DNA of 64,000 nt from PALSA-129 sp050014595 (GCA_050014595.1 JBEKDA010000001.1:186001-250000), one strand, 5' to 3'. Counted from the stretch's first letter, positions 7,821-16,657 are shown. Numbers and translations: made by a program. The notes: a model not told the origin generated them from the sequence alone.

Positions 7821-9220
7821 AGCTACCGATCTGCCTCCTCCTGGCCATCTCGACCGCTACCGCCCAACAGCCGGCCGCCGCCGCACGGGCCGATGCGTTG
7901 CATGAGTTGAGCGCGCAATTGGAAGCGCTCTCGCACCGCGTCAGCCGGGCGGTGGTGCAGATCTTTGCGACCGGGTACGTGCTGAACGACGAACGCGAGT
8001 CCGGCTCGAACGCGGCCATCGTGACGCGGCAGCGGGCCACGGGATCGGGCGTAGTGGTGTCGGCGGACGGATACATCGTGACGAACGCCCACGTGGTATC
8101 GAACGCGCGCCAGGTGCGGGTGCGGATGGCGGACGAATCGGCGGGCGGCGCGAGCGCCTCGCTGCAGCCATCCGGCAAGATTCTGGAGGCGCGCATCGTG
8201 GGGGTGGACCGCGACACGGACCTGGCGGTTCTCAAGGTGGAGCGGGACGATCTGAATCCGCTGCCGCTGGGAGATTCCGATAGGCTGCACCAGGGCCAAC
8301 TAGTGATGGCGTTCGGCAATCCGCTGGGCCTCGAGAATTCCGTGAGTATGGGGGTGGTCAGTTCGGTGGCGCGGCAAATCAAGCCCGACGACACCATGAT
8401 TTATATCCAGACCGATGCGCCCATCAACCCCGGCAACAGCGGCGGGCCGCTGGTGGATGCGGATGGCCGCGTGATGGGGCTCAACACGTTCATTCTGACG
8501 CAATCGGGCGGCAGCGAAGGACTGGGCTTCGCCATTCCGAGCAACATCATCAAGAACGTTTACGCGCAGATCCGGCAGGAAGGGCACGTGCACCGCAGCG
8601 AGATCGGAGTGTTCGCGCAGACCATCACGCCGCCGATGGCGGCGGGGCTGGGGCTCTCGCAGGATTGGGGCGTGTTGCTTTCGGACGTGGAACCGGGCGG
8701 GCCGGGGGACGTGGCGGGGTTGCAGCCGGGCGATATCGTGGCCAGCCTGAACGGCAAGAACGTGGGAAATGCGCGGCAAATGGAAGTCGACCTGTACCGC
8801 TACGCGGTGGGCGCGAAGATCGACGTGGTGCTGGTGCGTAATGGCACGAAGCAGACCATCCAGGTGGTGACGGTGGAGCGGCACGGCGATCCGCAACGCT
8901 TCGCCGACATGGTGGACCCGACCAAGAACCTAGTGAACCGGTTGGGGATTCTGGGGATCGACGTGGACCAGAACGTGGCCGCGCTGCTACCCGATCTGCG
9001 CAAGCACTACGGCGTGGTGGTGGCGGCGCGAGGCGGCGATTCGCCATACGGCGGCGACAGTCTGCAACTGGGCGACGTGATCTACTCGGTGAATAATGTG
9101 CCGGTGACGGGCGTGGCATCGCTGCGCAAAGCGCTGGACGGCTTGAAGGAGACCGACCCGCTGGTGCTGCAGGTGGAACGGAACGGCCGGCTGATGTACG
9201 TGACGCTGGAGATCGAGTAG
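7817..9220 (+). CDS. Periplasmic HtrA/DegP-type serine protease with two PDZ domains
   Basis: 467 residues with a signal peptide (MKLPICLLLAISTATAQQ). The trypsin-like triad is complete: H92 (TNAHVVS), D135 (DTDLAVLKV) and S208 (GNSGGPLV). PDZ1 follows at about 260-350 (GVLLSDVEPGGPGDVAGLQPGDIVASLNG). PDZ2 is at about 370-460 (GDSLQLGDVIYSVNNVPVTG). HtrA proteins degrade or refold damaged envelope proteins, usually as trimers or larger cages. The start overlaps the stop of the MmcQ gene (ATGA). The length fits DegP/DegQ. Transcription probably starts at 6063 upstream. Confidence 0.93.
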   Translation: MKLPICLLLAISTATAQQPAAAARADALHELSAQLEALSHRVSRAVVQIFATGYVLNDERESGSNAAIVTRQRATGSGVVVSADGYIVTNAHVVSNARQVRVRMADESAGGASASLQPSGKILEARIVGVDRDTDLAVLKVERDDLNPLPLGDSDRLHQGQLVMAFGNPLGLENSVSMGVVSSVARQIKPDDTMIYIQTDAPINPGNSGGPLVDADGRVMGLNTFILTQSGGSEGLGFAIPSNIIKNVYAQIRQEGHVHRSEIGVFAQTITPPMAAGLGLSQDWGVLLSDVEPGGPGDVAGLQPGDIVASLNGKNVGNARQMEVDLYRYAVGAKIDVVLVRNGTKQTIQVVTVERHGDPQRFADMVDPTKNLVNRLGILGIDVDQNVAALLPDLRKHYGVVVAARGGDSPYGGDSLQLGDVIYSVNNVPVTGVASLRKALDGLKETDPLVLQVERNGRLMYVTLEIE

Positions 9221-9221
9221 C

Positions 9222-9352
9222 TACGTCGTCAGGCGACACGATCTCGATGACGAGGTCCGGCTGCCGCAGAATGGGAGTCACCTCGTGGGGCAAGGCTTTT
9301 ATGCAGAAGTGCGCAGGTATTCTTCAACGGGGACGCTGGTAAACGTCGCCAT
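9222..9352 (-). pseudogene. Remnant of a Uma2-family (DUF820) nuclease gene
   Basis: On the minus strand an ATG at 9352 reads MATFTSVPVEEYLRTSA and stops after 17 codons; this is the usual start of Uma2-family proteins. About 10 bp on, in another frame, PDLVIEIVSPDDV appears, which matches the conserved (D/E)xVIEIxSPxD strand of the same family. The stretch between them, normally about 80 residues, is missing. The gene is therefore a deleted and frameshifted relic. Confidence 0.6.
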
Positions 9353-9382
9353 AGGATCAATATACTCACTTAACTCAGGCAG

Positions 9383-9560
9383 AGCCGCGAACGTAAGAGA
9401 GCGGTTTGGTGTCGGTCCGTGATTTGCCTCATCACTTCTTCGTCTACTACGCGAAGTCCGGTGCCGTGCCGGCAACCGCTCTCTGACGTTCGCGGCTCTG
9501 ATTGGGAGCGGTGCCGTGCCGGCAACCGCTCTCTGACGTTCGCGGCTCTGATTGGGAGCG
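9383..9560. repeat. 50-bp tandem duplication with inverted partner
   Basis: A 50-bp unit beginning GTGCCGTGCCGGCAACCGCT is repeated perfectly at 9461-9510 and 9511-9560. Its ACCGCTCTCTGACGTTCGCG portion also occurs in inverted form at about 9383-9406 (agccgcgaacgtaagagagc), so the block can fold on itself. The motif belongs to the GAGCCGCGACCGT-NAGGGAG family seen near 36301, 50051, 51690 and 61980. No protein is encoded. Confidence 0.75.
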
Positions 9561-9561
9561 G

Positions 9562-10173
9562 TTACTCCAGCAAGTGGCCCATTTTTTCTTTTTTGGTGCG
9601 CAGGTAGGCTTCGCGGGTGTCGAGGACGTCGGCCAGGCAGGGGACGCGTTCCACCACGGAGACGCCGGCCGTCTCCACGGCTTGCACTTTCTCCGGATTG
9701 TTGGATAGCAGGCGGATGGCCTCGAGCGAGAAATAGCCGAGGATGGCGCCGGGGAGCGCGTAGCTGCGGAGGTCGGAATCGAAGCCGAGTTGCTGGTTGG
9801 CTTCCACGGTGTCGGCGCCCTGGTCCTGCAGTTGGTAGGCGCGCAGCTTGTTGAGCAGCCCGATGCCGCGGCCTTCCTGGTGCTCATAGATCAAGAGCCC
9901 GCGGCCTTCGCGGGCGATGGAGGTGAGCGCGATTTCGAGTTGCGCGCGGCAATCGCAGCGCAGGCTGTGAAAGACGTCGCCGGTGAGGCACTCGGAATGA
10001 ATGCGCACCAGGGGGGCCGGGCCATCGGCCAGGTTGCCCATCTGGAGCACCACGGCCTCTTCCACGCGATCGGCGAAAACGCCTTCGAAGCCAAAGATGC
10101 GGAACAGGCCGAACTGAGTGGGAAAATCCGCTTCGGCCACTTTTCGAAGCCGCAGCGCGGAGGTATTATTCAT
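9562..10173 (-). CDS. ribA: GTP cyclohydrolase II
   Basis: 203 residues from the ATG at 10173. It converts GTP to 2,5-diamino-6-ribosylamino-pyrimidinone phosphate, the first step of riboflavin synthesis. The zinc-binding cysteines are in HSECLTGDVFHSLRCDCRAQ. The catalytic HQEGRGIGLLNKLRAYQLQD, the substrate loop and the C-terminal LSNNPEK motif are present. It is a stand-alone GCH-II, not fused to RibB. An upstream in-frame extension of 200 codons runs through the divergent kinase gene and is rejected. A perfectly palindromic -10 box (10200-10211) lies in the divergent spacer. Confidence 0.95.
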   Translation of the reverse strand: MNNTSALRLRKVAEADFPTQFGLFRIFGFEGVFADRVEEAVVLQMGNLADGPAPLVRIHSECLTGDVFHSLRCDCRAQLEIALTSIAREGRGLLIYEHQEGRGIGLLNKLRAYQLQDQGADTVEANQQLGFDSDLRSYALPGAILGYFSLEAIRLLSNNPEKVQAVETAGVSVVERVPCLADVLDTREAYLRTKKEKMGHLLE

Positions 10174-10199
10174 GCGAACGATTGGGGACCTTGCTGCTT

Positions 10200-10211
10200 C
10201 CATTATAATGG
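10200..10211. promoter_or_regulatory. Perfectly palindromic -10 box between ribA and the LytS-type kinase
   Basis: CCATTATAATGG is its own reverse complement and holds TATAAT on both strands (10204-10209 plus; 10207-10202 minus). It lies 15 nt before the kinase ATG and 28 nt before the ribA ATG, so both transcripts would have very short leaders. The spacer is only 51 bp. Confidence 0.55.
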
Positions 10212-10224
10212 CTTTCAGCACCGA

Positions 10225-11541
10225 ATGTCCGATCCGCTGCAAGGTTATCTGGTATCGCTGCTGGTCAAACTGGCGGCGATGGCCGCCATCGCAAGCGTTC
10301 TGGCGCGATCCAATTCGTTCAAAGCCATGCTGATGAGGGAAAGCCGCACGCTCCACCAGCGCCTCTCTCTGGCGCTCTGGCTTTCCGTGGTGTTCGCCTC
10401 CAGCGTGGCGGTGCGGGTGGCCGGCAAGAACAACTATCAGGGCGCCGATCTGGGCCTCGAAGGCAGCCTCATCGCCGGCCTGCTGGGCGGGTATATCACC
10501 GGACTGGTATCGGGAATCCTGATCTCCCTGCCCACGTTCCTGCGCGGCGAGTTTTTGACGCTGCCGCTTTTCGCGGCGATCGGCGTGCTGGGTGGGTTGT
10601 TGCGCGACCTGGCTCCCAGCCCCGAAGAGGTCTGGCGATTCTCGCCGTTCTTCGACCTCAGCATCTACCGCTTCTTCAAGGAAAAGCGCAACCACTGGCG
10701 GACCGGCTTCCAACTGATTTTCTTCGCGGCCATCCTGTGCGCCGAAGGGTTGCGGCAAATGCTGGGCGGCCAATGGAAGTTCCAGGTTTTTCGTCTAAAT
10801 CCGCCGGGTTCGGACCCATGGGCCACGGCCGCGCTCTACGGCACCACGCTGTTCGCCGTGGCCATCCCGCTCAAGATTTGGAACAACACGCGCAACGAAA
10901 AGAAACTGGAGGAACAGGCGCGGCTGCTGGTGGAAGCGCGGCTGGCCGCGCTGACCAGCCAGATCAACCCGCACTTCCTTTTCAACACACTGAATTCGGT
11001 CTCGTCGTTAATTCGCACCAACCCGAACCAGGCGCGCGTGATGGTGGTGAAGCTTTCCAAGGTGCTGCGCCGGCTGCTGCGCAAGCACGATCATTTCAGC
11101 GCGTTGCGCGACGAGCTGAGCTTCATTGAAGACTACCTGTCCATCGAGGTGATACGCTTTGGAGACAAGCTCCGTTTTGAGGCGGACGTGGCGGGCGATA
11201 CCGTGGACATGCTGGTGCCCAGCATGCTGCTGCAACCGCTGGTGGAAAACTGCATCAAGCACGGACTGAGCAACAAGGTGGATGGCGGCACCATCCGGAT
11301 CCGCACGCACCGCAGCGAAACCAGGCTGCACCTGCTGGTGGAGGATGACGGCATCGGGATTCCAGAGGAGAAGCTGGCCACCCTGCTCGAACGGGGCATC
11401 GGGGTCAGCAACGTGAACGAGCGGTTGAAGGTGCTGTTCGGCAACGAGTATCGGATGTGGATCGAAAGCGAGCCGGGGAACGGGACGCGCGTGCAGATTG
11501 AGATGCCGGAGCTGCGGACCGATCTGGCGGCGGTTTCATGA
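10225..11541 (+). CDS. LytS/YehU-type membrane sensor histidine kinase
   Basis: 438 residues from the ATG at 10225 (MSDPLQGYLVSLLVKL). The first 220 residues hold about six hydrophobic segments (GLEGSLIAGLLGGYITGLVS and neighbours) resembling the 5TM-LYT sensor. A linker (NNTRNEKKLEEQARLL) leads to the His_kinase domain with H250 in SQINPHFLFNTLNS. The HATPase domain follows (LQPLVENCIKHGL, DDGIGIPEEKL, GIGVSNVNERL). Such kinases normally pair with a LytTR response regulator; none is adjacent here. A methyltransferase gene follows 23 nt later and a DtxR-type regulator after that. Confidence 0.88.
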   Translation: MSDPLQGYLVSLLVKLAAMAAIASVLARSNSFKAMLMRESRTLHQRLSLALWLSVVFASSVAVRVAGKNNYQGADLGLEGSLIAGLLGGYITGLVSGILISLPTFLRGEFLTLPLFAAIGVLGGLLRDLAPSPEEVWRFSPFFDLSIYRFFKEKRNHWRTGFQLIFFAAILCAEGLRQMLGGQWKFQVFRLNPPGSDPWATAALYGTTLFAVAIPLKIWNNTRNEKKLEEQARLLVEARLAALTSQINPHFLFNTLNSVSSLIRTNPNQARVMVVKLSKVLRRLLRKHDHFSALRDELSFIEDYLSIEVIRFGDKLRFEADVAGDTVDMLVPSMLLQPLVENCIKHGLSNKVDGGTIRIRTHRSETRLHLLVEDDGIGIPEEKLATLLERGIGVSNVNERLKVLFGNEYRMWIESEPGNGTRVQIEMPELRTDLAAVS

Positions 11542-11564
11542 ATCGAGTGTGGTGAGGAGACGTC

Positions 11565-12251
11565 TTGGACAGAATTGAAGAATCCGTGAGCGCCTGGCCG
11601 GTGAACGGCTTGCCGGCCACCCTGGCCGACAGGACGAGGCGCGTCTACGACCGCATGGCGGCGGTTTACCCGGTATCGACCATGCTGTTCCATTCGCGCG
11701 CGCACCGGTGCGCGCTGGAGGCCTCGGGAATCGCGGACGGCATGCGGGTGCTGGAAGTGGCCACCGGCAGCGGCGAAATGTTCCGCCGGCTGGTGAAGGC
11801 CAACGCCAGCGGCGCGACCATTGGGGTGGATCTTTCGCCCAACATGGCGGCGCGGACGCAGCGGGCCGCGCGGCGCAAGTTCCCGCGAGCGCGCGCGCAT
11901 TGCCAGGCGGTGGACGCGCGTCACATGCCATTCCGCAGCGAAGCCTTCGACGCGGTGTTCTGCTGCTACATGCTGGAATTGCTATCCACGGAAGATATCG
12001 GGCGGGCATTGCGCGAGTTCCGGCGGGTGCTGCGGCCGCAGGGGCGGCTGACGCTGGTGCTGATCGGCCAGAACACGGCGCTATTCAACGCTGCGTACAA
12101 AGTGGGGGGCCGCGTGGCTCCGGCGTTCTGGGGCCGCCAGGTGGAGCGGCGCGTTCCGGAGCTGATCGAATCGGCGCGCTTCCAGATTCTGGACGACCGG
12201 ACGGTGCAGCAGATGTTTTATCCGTCGCGCGTGCTGGTGGCACGGAGATAA
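11565..12251 (+). CDS. Class I SAM-dependent methyltransferase (UbiE-like)
   Basis: 228 residues from a TTG start at 11565, preceded by gaggaga. The Rossmann SAM site is clear: motif I VLEVATGSGEMFRRL, the acidic strand IGVDLSPNM, motif II/III DARHMPFRSEAFDAVFCCYMLEL and post-motif LREFRRVLRPQGRLTLV. The overall pattern matches UbiE/Methyltransf_11 enzymes acting on lipids or quinones; the substrate is not readable. It follows the kinase gene by 23 nt and precedes the DtxR-like gene by 8 nt, so all three are probably co-transcribed. Confidence 0.85.
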   Translation: MDRIEESVSAWPVNGLPATLADRTRRVYDRMAAVYPVSTMLFHSRAHRCALEASGIADGMRVLEVATGSGEMFRRLVKANASGATIGVDLSPNMAARTQRAARRKFPRARAHCQAVDARHMPFRSEAFDAVFCCYMLELLSTEDIGRALREFRRVLRPQGRLTLVLIGQNTALFNAAYKVGGRVAPAFWGRQVERRVPELIESARFQILDDRTVQQMFYPSRVLVARR

Positions 12252-12259
12252 GTTCAGGC

Positions 12260-12907
12260 GTGCGAATCACCATCTCCAAGGAAAACTACCTCAAGGCCAT
12301 CGCGGAGGCCGAGTCGGAAGGCGAGACGGTCAAGGCCGTCACGTTGACGCGTTGGTTGAACGTTTCGGCGCCGGCGGTCACGATGGCGATCAAGCGGCTG
12401 AAGCGCGACGCGCTGATCCGCGTGGGCGCCGAGGGACAGATTACGCTCACGCCGGCCGGCCGGGAGATCGCCAGCCGGCTGCAGAACCGGCACCACCTGA
12501 TCGAGCGCATGCTGACCGAGATTTTCGGTTTGGAATGGTACAAAGTGCACGACGAGGCCGAACAACTGGAGCATGCCGTTTCGGCCGATTTCGAGCGCAA
12601 GCTGGTGGAACGGCTGGGGAAGGGCGGCACGTGCCCGCACGGCAACATCGTGGGGATGGATTCGCCCGCCGACCGGCGCGGGCGCGGCCTCAAGCCCCTG
12701 GTTGAGGCGCGGCCGGGGGAGCGCATTACGGTAGTCAGCGTGTTCGAGCGGGACCGCAAGCTGCTCGAATACCTGGATCAGGCCGGTGTCCGTCCGGGCA
12801 CGCGCCTGGAAGCCATCTCGGCGGGGGAATCACTCGAACTGCGCACCGGGCAACAGCGCATTTGCCTCGATGCGCAGGTCGGCGCGAAGATCTGGGTAAA
12901 GACGTAG
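12260..12907 (+). CDS. DtxR/MntR-family metal-dependent transcriptional regulator
   Basis: 215 residues from the GTG at 12260 (ITISKENYLKAIAEAESEG). The N-terminal winged helix contains LTRWLNVSAPAVTMAIKRLKRDALI. The dimerisation/metal-binding domain follows, with HHLIERMLTEIFGLEW, HDEAEQLEHAVS and CPHGN. The C-terminal 70 residues (GERITVVSVFERD to VGAKIWVKT) form the FeoA/SH3-like domain. The family represses Mn or Fe transport genes when metal-loaded. No metal transporter is adjacent, so its targets are elsewhere. Its stop is 4 nt from that of the convergent CpsD-like gene. Confidence 0.88.
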   Translation: MRITISKENYLKAIAEAESEGETVKAVTLTRWLNVSAPAVTMAIKRLKRDALIRVGAEGQITLTPAGREIASRLQNRHHLIERMLTEIFGLEWYKVHDEAEQLEHAVSADFERKLVERLGKGGTCPHGNIVGMDSPADRRGRGLKPLVEARPGERITVVSVFERDRKLLEYLDQAGVRPGTRLEAISAGESLELRTGQQRICLDAQVGAKIWVKT

Positions 12908-12911
12908 GAAG

Positions 12912-13775
12912 CTATTCGGCCTTCGAATAGTAATATGTGTACTTGCTGTACAATTCGGAGGCGCGGGCGCCGTTGGCCACGATTCCGAGGACGTTGTTCT
13001 CGCACAGCGACTGCATGGCGCGGGTGACGTTGTCGAAGGTGGTGGAACCGATCTTGACCACCAGCACGGCGCCGTCGGCGAGGGTGGCCAGCAGGTTGGC
13101 GTCGGCCGAGAACAGCAACGGGGGCGTATCGAAAATCGCCCAATTGAAACTGCGTGGCAGTTCTTCAAACAGCGACTTCACCTGGCGCAGGTTCAGAAGT
13201 TCGAGCGGATTCTTGACCGGAGATCCGGCCGGCAACAGGTAGAGGTCCATGCCTTCGATGTGGCGCAGGGCCTGCGGGAAGGTGCAGCGGCCGGTCAGGT
13301 AATCGGACAGGCCGGGGGCGCGCTCGATTTGAAAGAGATTGTGGATGATGGGGCGGCGAAGATCGAAATCGCCCAGCAGGACCGAGCTTTCGGCCAGGTT
13401 GGATTCCGCCAGAGCCAGGTTGACCGCGGTGAAGGTCTTGCCTTCCGCGGGCGATGGGCTGGTCACGACCACTGAGTGCAAGGGCTGCAGAGTCTGCAGG
13501 TGGTTCAGGCGGGTGCGCAGCGTGCGGAATTCTTCCGCGGGCGTCTCGTGCGAGTTGTTGAGATCCAGCAAGTGGGATTCAGGCGCGGGCTGGTAGGGAA
13601 CCACCACGACTTCCTGCAACATGCCGGGGTGGATGTTCAGGCGCACGCCGGGCGCGGCCCCGGCATTCGAGGGCAGGTATTCCACGGCGGACGCCGGACT
13701 GGCAGGCTCCAGTTGTTCTCCCGCAGGAGTTCCGCCCTGCTCAGCCCTCCGTAATGCATCGTGTACTCGGCTCAT
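12912..13775 (-). CDS. CpsD/CapB-type capsular tyrosine kinase
   Basis: 287 residues, the cytoplasmic kinase partner of the chain-length protein encoded just upstream. Walker A is SPSPAEGKTFTAVNLA, Walker A' is VLLGDFDLRRP and Walker B is AIFDTPPLL, the order seen in bacterial BY-kinases. The C-terminus ends in a tyrosine cluster (YSKYTYYYSKAE), the autophosphorylation tail. The N-terminal 80 residues are variable. It is last of three minus-strand genes (Wza-like, Wzz-like, kinase) with a 24-nt gap before it, and gagagaaa supplies the ribosome site. Role: controlling polymer length and export of an exopolysaccharide. Confidence 0.9.
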   Translation of the reverse strand: MSRVHDALRRAEQGGTPAGEQLEPASPASAVEYLPSNAGAAPGVRLNIHPGMLQEVVVVPYQPAPESHLLDLNNSHETPAEEFRTLRTRLNHLQTLQPLHSVVVTSPSPAEGKTFTAVNLALAESNLAESSVLLGDFDLRRPIIHNLFQIERAPGLSDYLTGRCTFPQALRHIEGMDLYLLPAGSPVKNPLELLNLRQVKSLFEELPRSFNWAIFDTPPLLFSADANLLATLADGAVLVVKIGSTTFDNVTRAMQSLCENNVLGIVANGARASELYSKYTYYYSKAE

Positions 13776-13799
13776 TTTCTCTCCACTGACACTCTCGAT

Positions 13800-15488
13800 T
13801 TAGCTGGGGCCCGACCGTCCGGCCACATAGTAGTACGCCGCGCCACTCATCAAAATTCCTCCGATGACGACGGCGCTCGACCAGGCCAGCCAGGCCAGGC
13901 GCCGTTTGCGCCGGACCAGCAGCGCATTTTCGAGCAGCGGCACACTGCTCAGAACCGGCAAATTGGTGTAAGCCCGGACGTCCTTCAAATTCTTCAGGGA
14001 CGTGTTTTTCAGTTCCTTGGCGCCGGCCATGCCGAAGCCGGCCAGCAAGCCGATGAACGTGCCGAGCCCGATGATGGCCCAGCGATTGGGTTCCGCGGCC
14101 GTCTCGGGCAAGTCGGCCGATTCCAGCAAATCCAGGGTTTCACCGGCACGGTGCTCTTCCAGGGCTTGGGCGGTCTCCGACTTGTCCCGCATCCTGCTCT
14201 CCGCGTCGTAGGCTTGCTTGGCCAGGTTGAATTCGCCCAGAAGTTCGTTGTAGCGCTGGAGCACGGCCGGGCTGGCCGCCACCTTGGCTTGCAGGTTCAG
14301 CAGTTCATTCTGCGCCAGGCCCAAGCGTCTACTTGCGCGGTCGATTTCCGACTGAACGTTGGAAATCGCGCCGGACACGAGTTTCTCGCTGGCTTGCAAC
14401 TCCTGAACGCGCTGAATGGCTTGCGGATTCCGCACCACTCTGCTTTGGGGTCCCGCCTGGGCCGGTGAGGCGGGGTCGCTCTTTTCGAGCTCGGCCCGCT
14501 GGTCTTCGAGCGTCTTGATATATGCTTTTTGCGACTTGATCTCGGGATAGTCGTCCTTGTAATACGTCTGCAACCCCCGCAGGCGCTGATTCGCATCGTT
14601 AATCGTCTTATCCAAATTCAGGACCCGGTCATTCCGCAGGGAAACGTTGGGCATGATTTGGGTCTGTTCCACGTTGCCGGCTGCGTCGGCTTCAGCCAGC
14701 CTCAGGTTCTGGAGTTGGATTTCGTTCGACAACTTCTGCTCCTGGTAGCGGCCGATCGCGTCCTCGAAGTTGTGGATCTCCTGCTCCTTGCTGTTCACCA
14801 GCGTCGTGTTGGTTATGGCGTCCTGGGGCAACTCGCCCGGATGTTGAGAGGCGAACTGCGCGAGCAGCTCCTGAGCGCCGTCCTCCCGGTCCTTGGCTTT
14901 TTTCAACTCGTCGGTGAGGAAGTGGGCGGTGGTGCTGGCCTGGGTGCGCTGCAGAGAGAAGTTGTTCTCCTGAAACTTGCCGGTGATCTCGCGCACTACT
15001 GCTTGCGCCTTGAAGCGGTCGGGGTAGCGGAAGCGAATTTCGAAAGCCTGGGCCCCACGCAGGGTTGGCGCGCCGCCGGACGCTTCGTAGAGCCTGATCT
15101 TGATGTCCTTGGTACGCATGCTTTCGGCCACTTCATCCAGCGTGAGGTGGGCCCGCTCTTTCTTGTACAAATCCAAGGCCGGTTCCTGGATGATGCCCAT
15201 CAGAGAGGTGCGGCCCAGGATCTCGACCTGCAACTGTTCGAGCCGCTGCTGCATCGATCTCATGCCGACGCCTTCGACCAGATCGGCGGGAACCGCTTGC
15301 GGGGTAATCCGCATGACGGCGCGGGATTCGAAAGTGTCCGGCCAGCAGAAGGCCACCACCACCGCGATCACCAGTCCGGCGAAGGTGGGGCCAATTACCC
15401 AGGAACGGTAACGCCGCAGCATATCGATGTAGTCCTCGATATCCGGCTGGCGGCGCGTAACGCTCGTATAATTCTGTGGAGATCCCAT
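13800..15488 (-). CDS. Wzz/GumC-like polysaccharide co-polymerase
   Basis: 562 residues. TM1 is near residues 31-50 (WVIGPTFAGLVIAVVVAFCW). A long periplasmic region rich in coiled coil follows (about 150-430). A conserved TM2 region is at about 470-490 (WAIIGLGTFIGLLAGFGMAG). A third hydrophobic segment (LAWLAWSSAVVIGGILMSGA) lies near the C-terminus, more than the usual two. GumC/Wzz proteins set polymer chain length together with a BY-kinase. Here the kinase is the separate downstream gene. The Wza-like exporter is encoded 54 nt upstream. Confidence 0.9.
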   Translation of the reverse strand: MGSPQNYTSVTRRQPDIEDYIDMLRRYRSWVIGPTFAGLVIAVVVAFCWPDTFESRAVMRITPQAVPADLVEGVGMRSMQQRLEQLQVEILGRTSLMGIIQEPALDLYKKERAHLTLDEVAESMRTKDIKIRLYEASGGAPTLRGAQAFEIRFRYPDRFKAQAVVREITGKFQENNFSLQRTQASTTAHFLTDELKKAKDREDGAQELLAQFASQHPGELPQDAITNTTLVNSKEQEIHNFEDAIGRYQEQKLSNEIQLQNLRLAEADAAGNVEQTQIMPNVSLRNDRVLNLDKTINDANQRLRGLQTYYKDDYPEIKSQKAYIKTLEDQRAELEKSDPASPAQAGPQSRVVRNPQAIQRVQELQASEKLVSGAISNVQSEIDRASRRLGLAQNELLNLQAKVAASPAVLQRYNELLGEFNLAKQAYDAESRMRDKSETAQALEEHRAGETLDLLESADLPETAAEPNRWAIIGLGTFIGLLAGFGMAGAKELKNTSLKNLKDVRAYTNLPVLSSVPLLENALLVRRKRRLAWLAWSSAVVIGGILMSGAAYYYVAGRSGPS

Positions 15489-15542
15489 AAAGCGTCCTAA
15501 TCTGCTATTTTCCCTCTTAAATCCGGCACCGAGCCCACCCTC

Positions 15543-16262
15543 TCATTTGACGATTACGTGATCGTTGGGCTTCAACAGGATATCTTTTTCCGGGTGCTTG
15601 CCCTTGATGAGGTCGTTGTAACTGACCGTCTCGATAATCTGGCCATCCCGCCGGATCTTGATGTGATTCTTGTCGGCGAAATCCTTGAAGCCGCCGCGCG
15701 CGGAGATGGCTTCGAACAGATGCATTGGCAACATGTAAGGCATTGCGCCGGGCGAAGAGATGCCGTCCCCGTCGAAATAGATCATCTTGCTCTTGACCGC
15801 CTCCACCTGCACGGCGGTGTGGGCCACATTGAGGAACTTGAGAGCGGCCTCGTTAATGGCGTCTTCCAGTTGGAGGGGTGTAAGACCGGCTGCCCGGATG
15901 GGGCCCAGCAGAGGAATCGAAATGGTGCCGTCGGGCAGCACATTATAATTGCCGTTGAAGCTGGCGTTTTCCCAGACTCTCACTCCCAGAACGTCCTCGG
16001 GGCCAATTATGTACGCATCGCCGACGGGAGCGCCGCTTTGCTTCTTGCCGGGGGCTTCGGCCATGGCCGCCGGGTTGGGCGCGTCCACCGGCATCACCGG
16101 CGACAGGCTGACGGGCTTCTGTTCCTGGGCCGGCTTCGGTGGCGCCTGCGCTTCAGGCTTGGGCGGAGCGGTCTTTTCCTGCGCGGGGGGAGTCGCGTCC
16201 TGTGCCTGCCTGCTCCACGCAGGCAGAACCGCCAATAGTGCGGCCAATAGTGCCGTTCTCAT
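15543..16262 (-). CDS. Wza-like polysaccharide export protein (Poly_export and SLBB domains)
   Basis: 239 residues from the ATG at 16262, with a signal peptide (MRTALLAALLAVLPAWS) and agaggt upstream. After a Pro/Ala/Lys-rich linker (about 25-75), the Poly_export domain reads YIIGPEDVLGVRVWENASFNG and VLPDGTISIPLLGPIRAAGLTPLQLE. One SLBB-like domain follows (ISSPGAMPYMLPMHLFEAISARGG). The end, LLKPNDHVIVK, is typical. No lipobox cysteine is visible, unlike E. coli Wza. It is the first gene of the three-gene export module. Confidence 0.88.
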   Translation of the reverse strand: MRTALLAALLAVLPAWSRQAQDATPPAQEKTAPPKPEAQAPPKPAQEQKPVSLSPVMPVDAPNPAAMAEAPGKKQSGAPVGDAYIIGPEDVLGVRVWENASFNGNYNVLPDGTISIPLLGPIRAAGLTPLQLEDAINEAALKFLNVAHTAVQVEAVKSKMIYFDGDGISSPGAMPYMLPMHLFEAISARGGFKDFADKNHIKIRRDGQIIETVSYNDLIKGKHPEKDILLKPNDHVIVK

Positions 16263-16657
16263 CGCATACCTCTGAAATCCCTGTCGAACATGGAAGCCGC
16301 ATCCCATCGCGGATGGAGTCTCCGGCGCTTGCCTCAGAATTCTCTTCACCAGTGTACAGCATTTGTAGCCGAATTCGAATGGTTCCAGAACTACCAAGAC
16401 GAGTACTGAGTTTACCTGGGACAATTCCCTAAGAACCAGAGCCAGGGCGGGTGCCCATTTGTGCCACATGCTGTGATGGCCGTGATACACGTCGGCATAG
16501 TGGCTTTCTCCCAAAAACCGGATTGCAAGCCCTCGCATGTTTGTAAGTGATAGATAATCCTGCTATTCTTGATACGATTTGGTGAATTTGAGACGGCATC
16601 AAACGTGCTCCGGAGTGGCGGACTATTAGTCCGCGCTGGACGATTACGGCAGCCACC
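16263..16657. other. Divergent regulatory region between the export module and the histidine kinase gene
   Basis: About 395 bp with no convincing gene. A hairpin GCGGACT-att-AGTCCGC lies at 16618-16634, 23 nt before the kinase ATG, where it could act on translation or belong to a repeat family. No sigma54 box (GGN10GC) was certain by eye, although the neighbouring response regulator would be expected to act on one. Confidence 0.5.

Noticed and set aside
9461..9560. CRISPR-like direct repeat
   Set aside because: Only two 50-bp units with no spacer between them; it is a tandem duplication.
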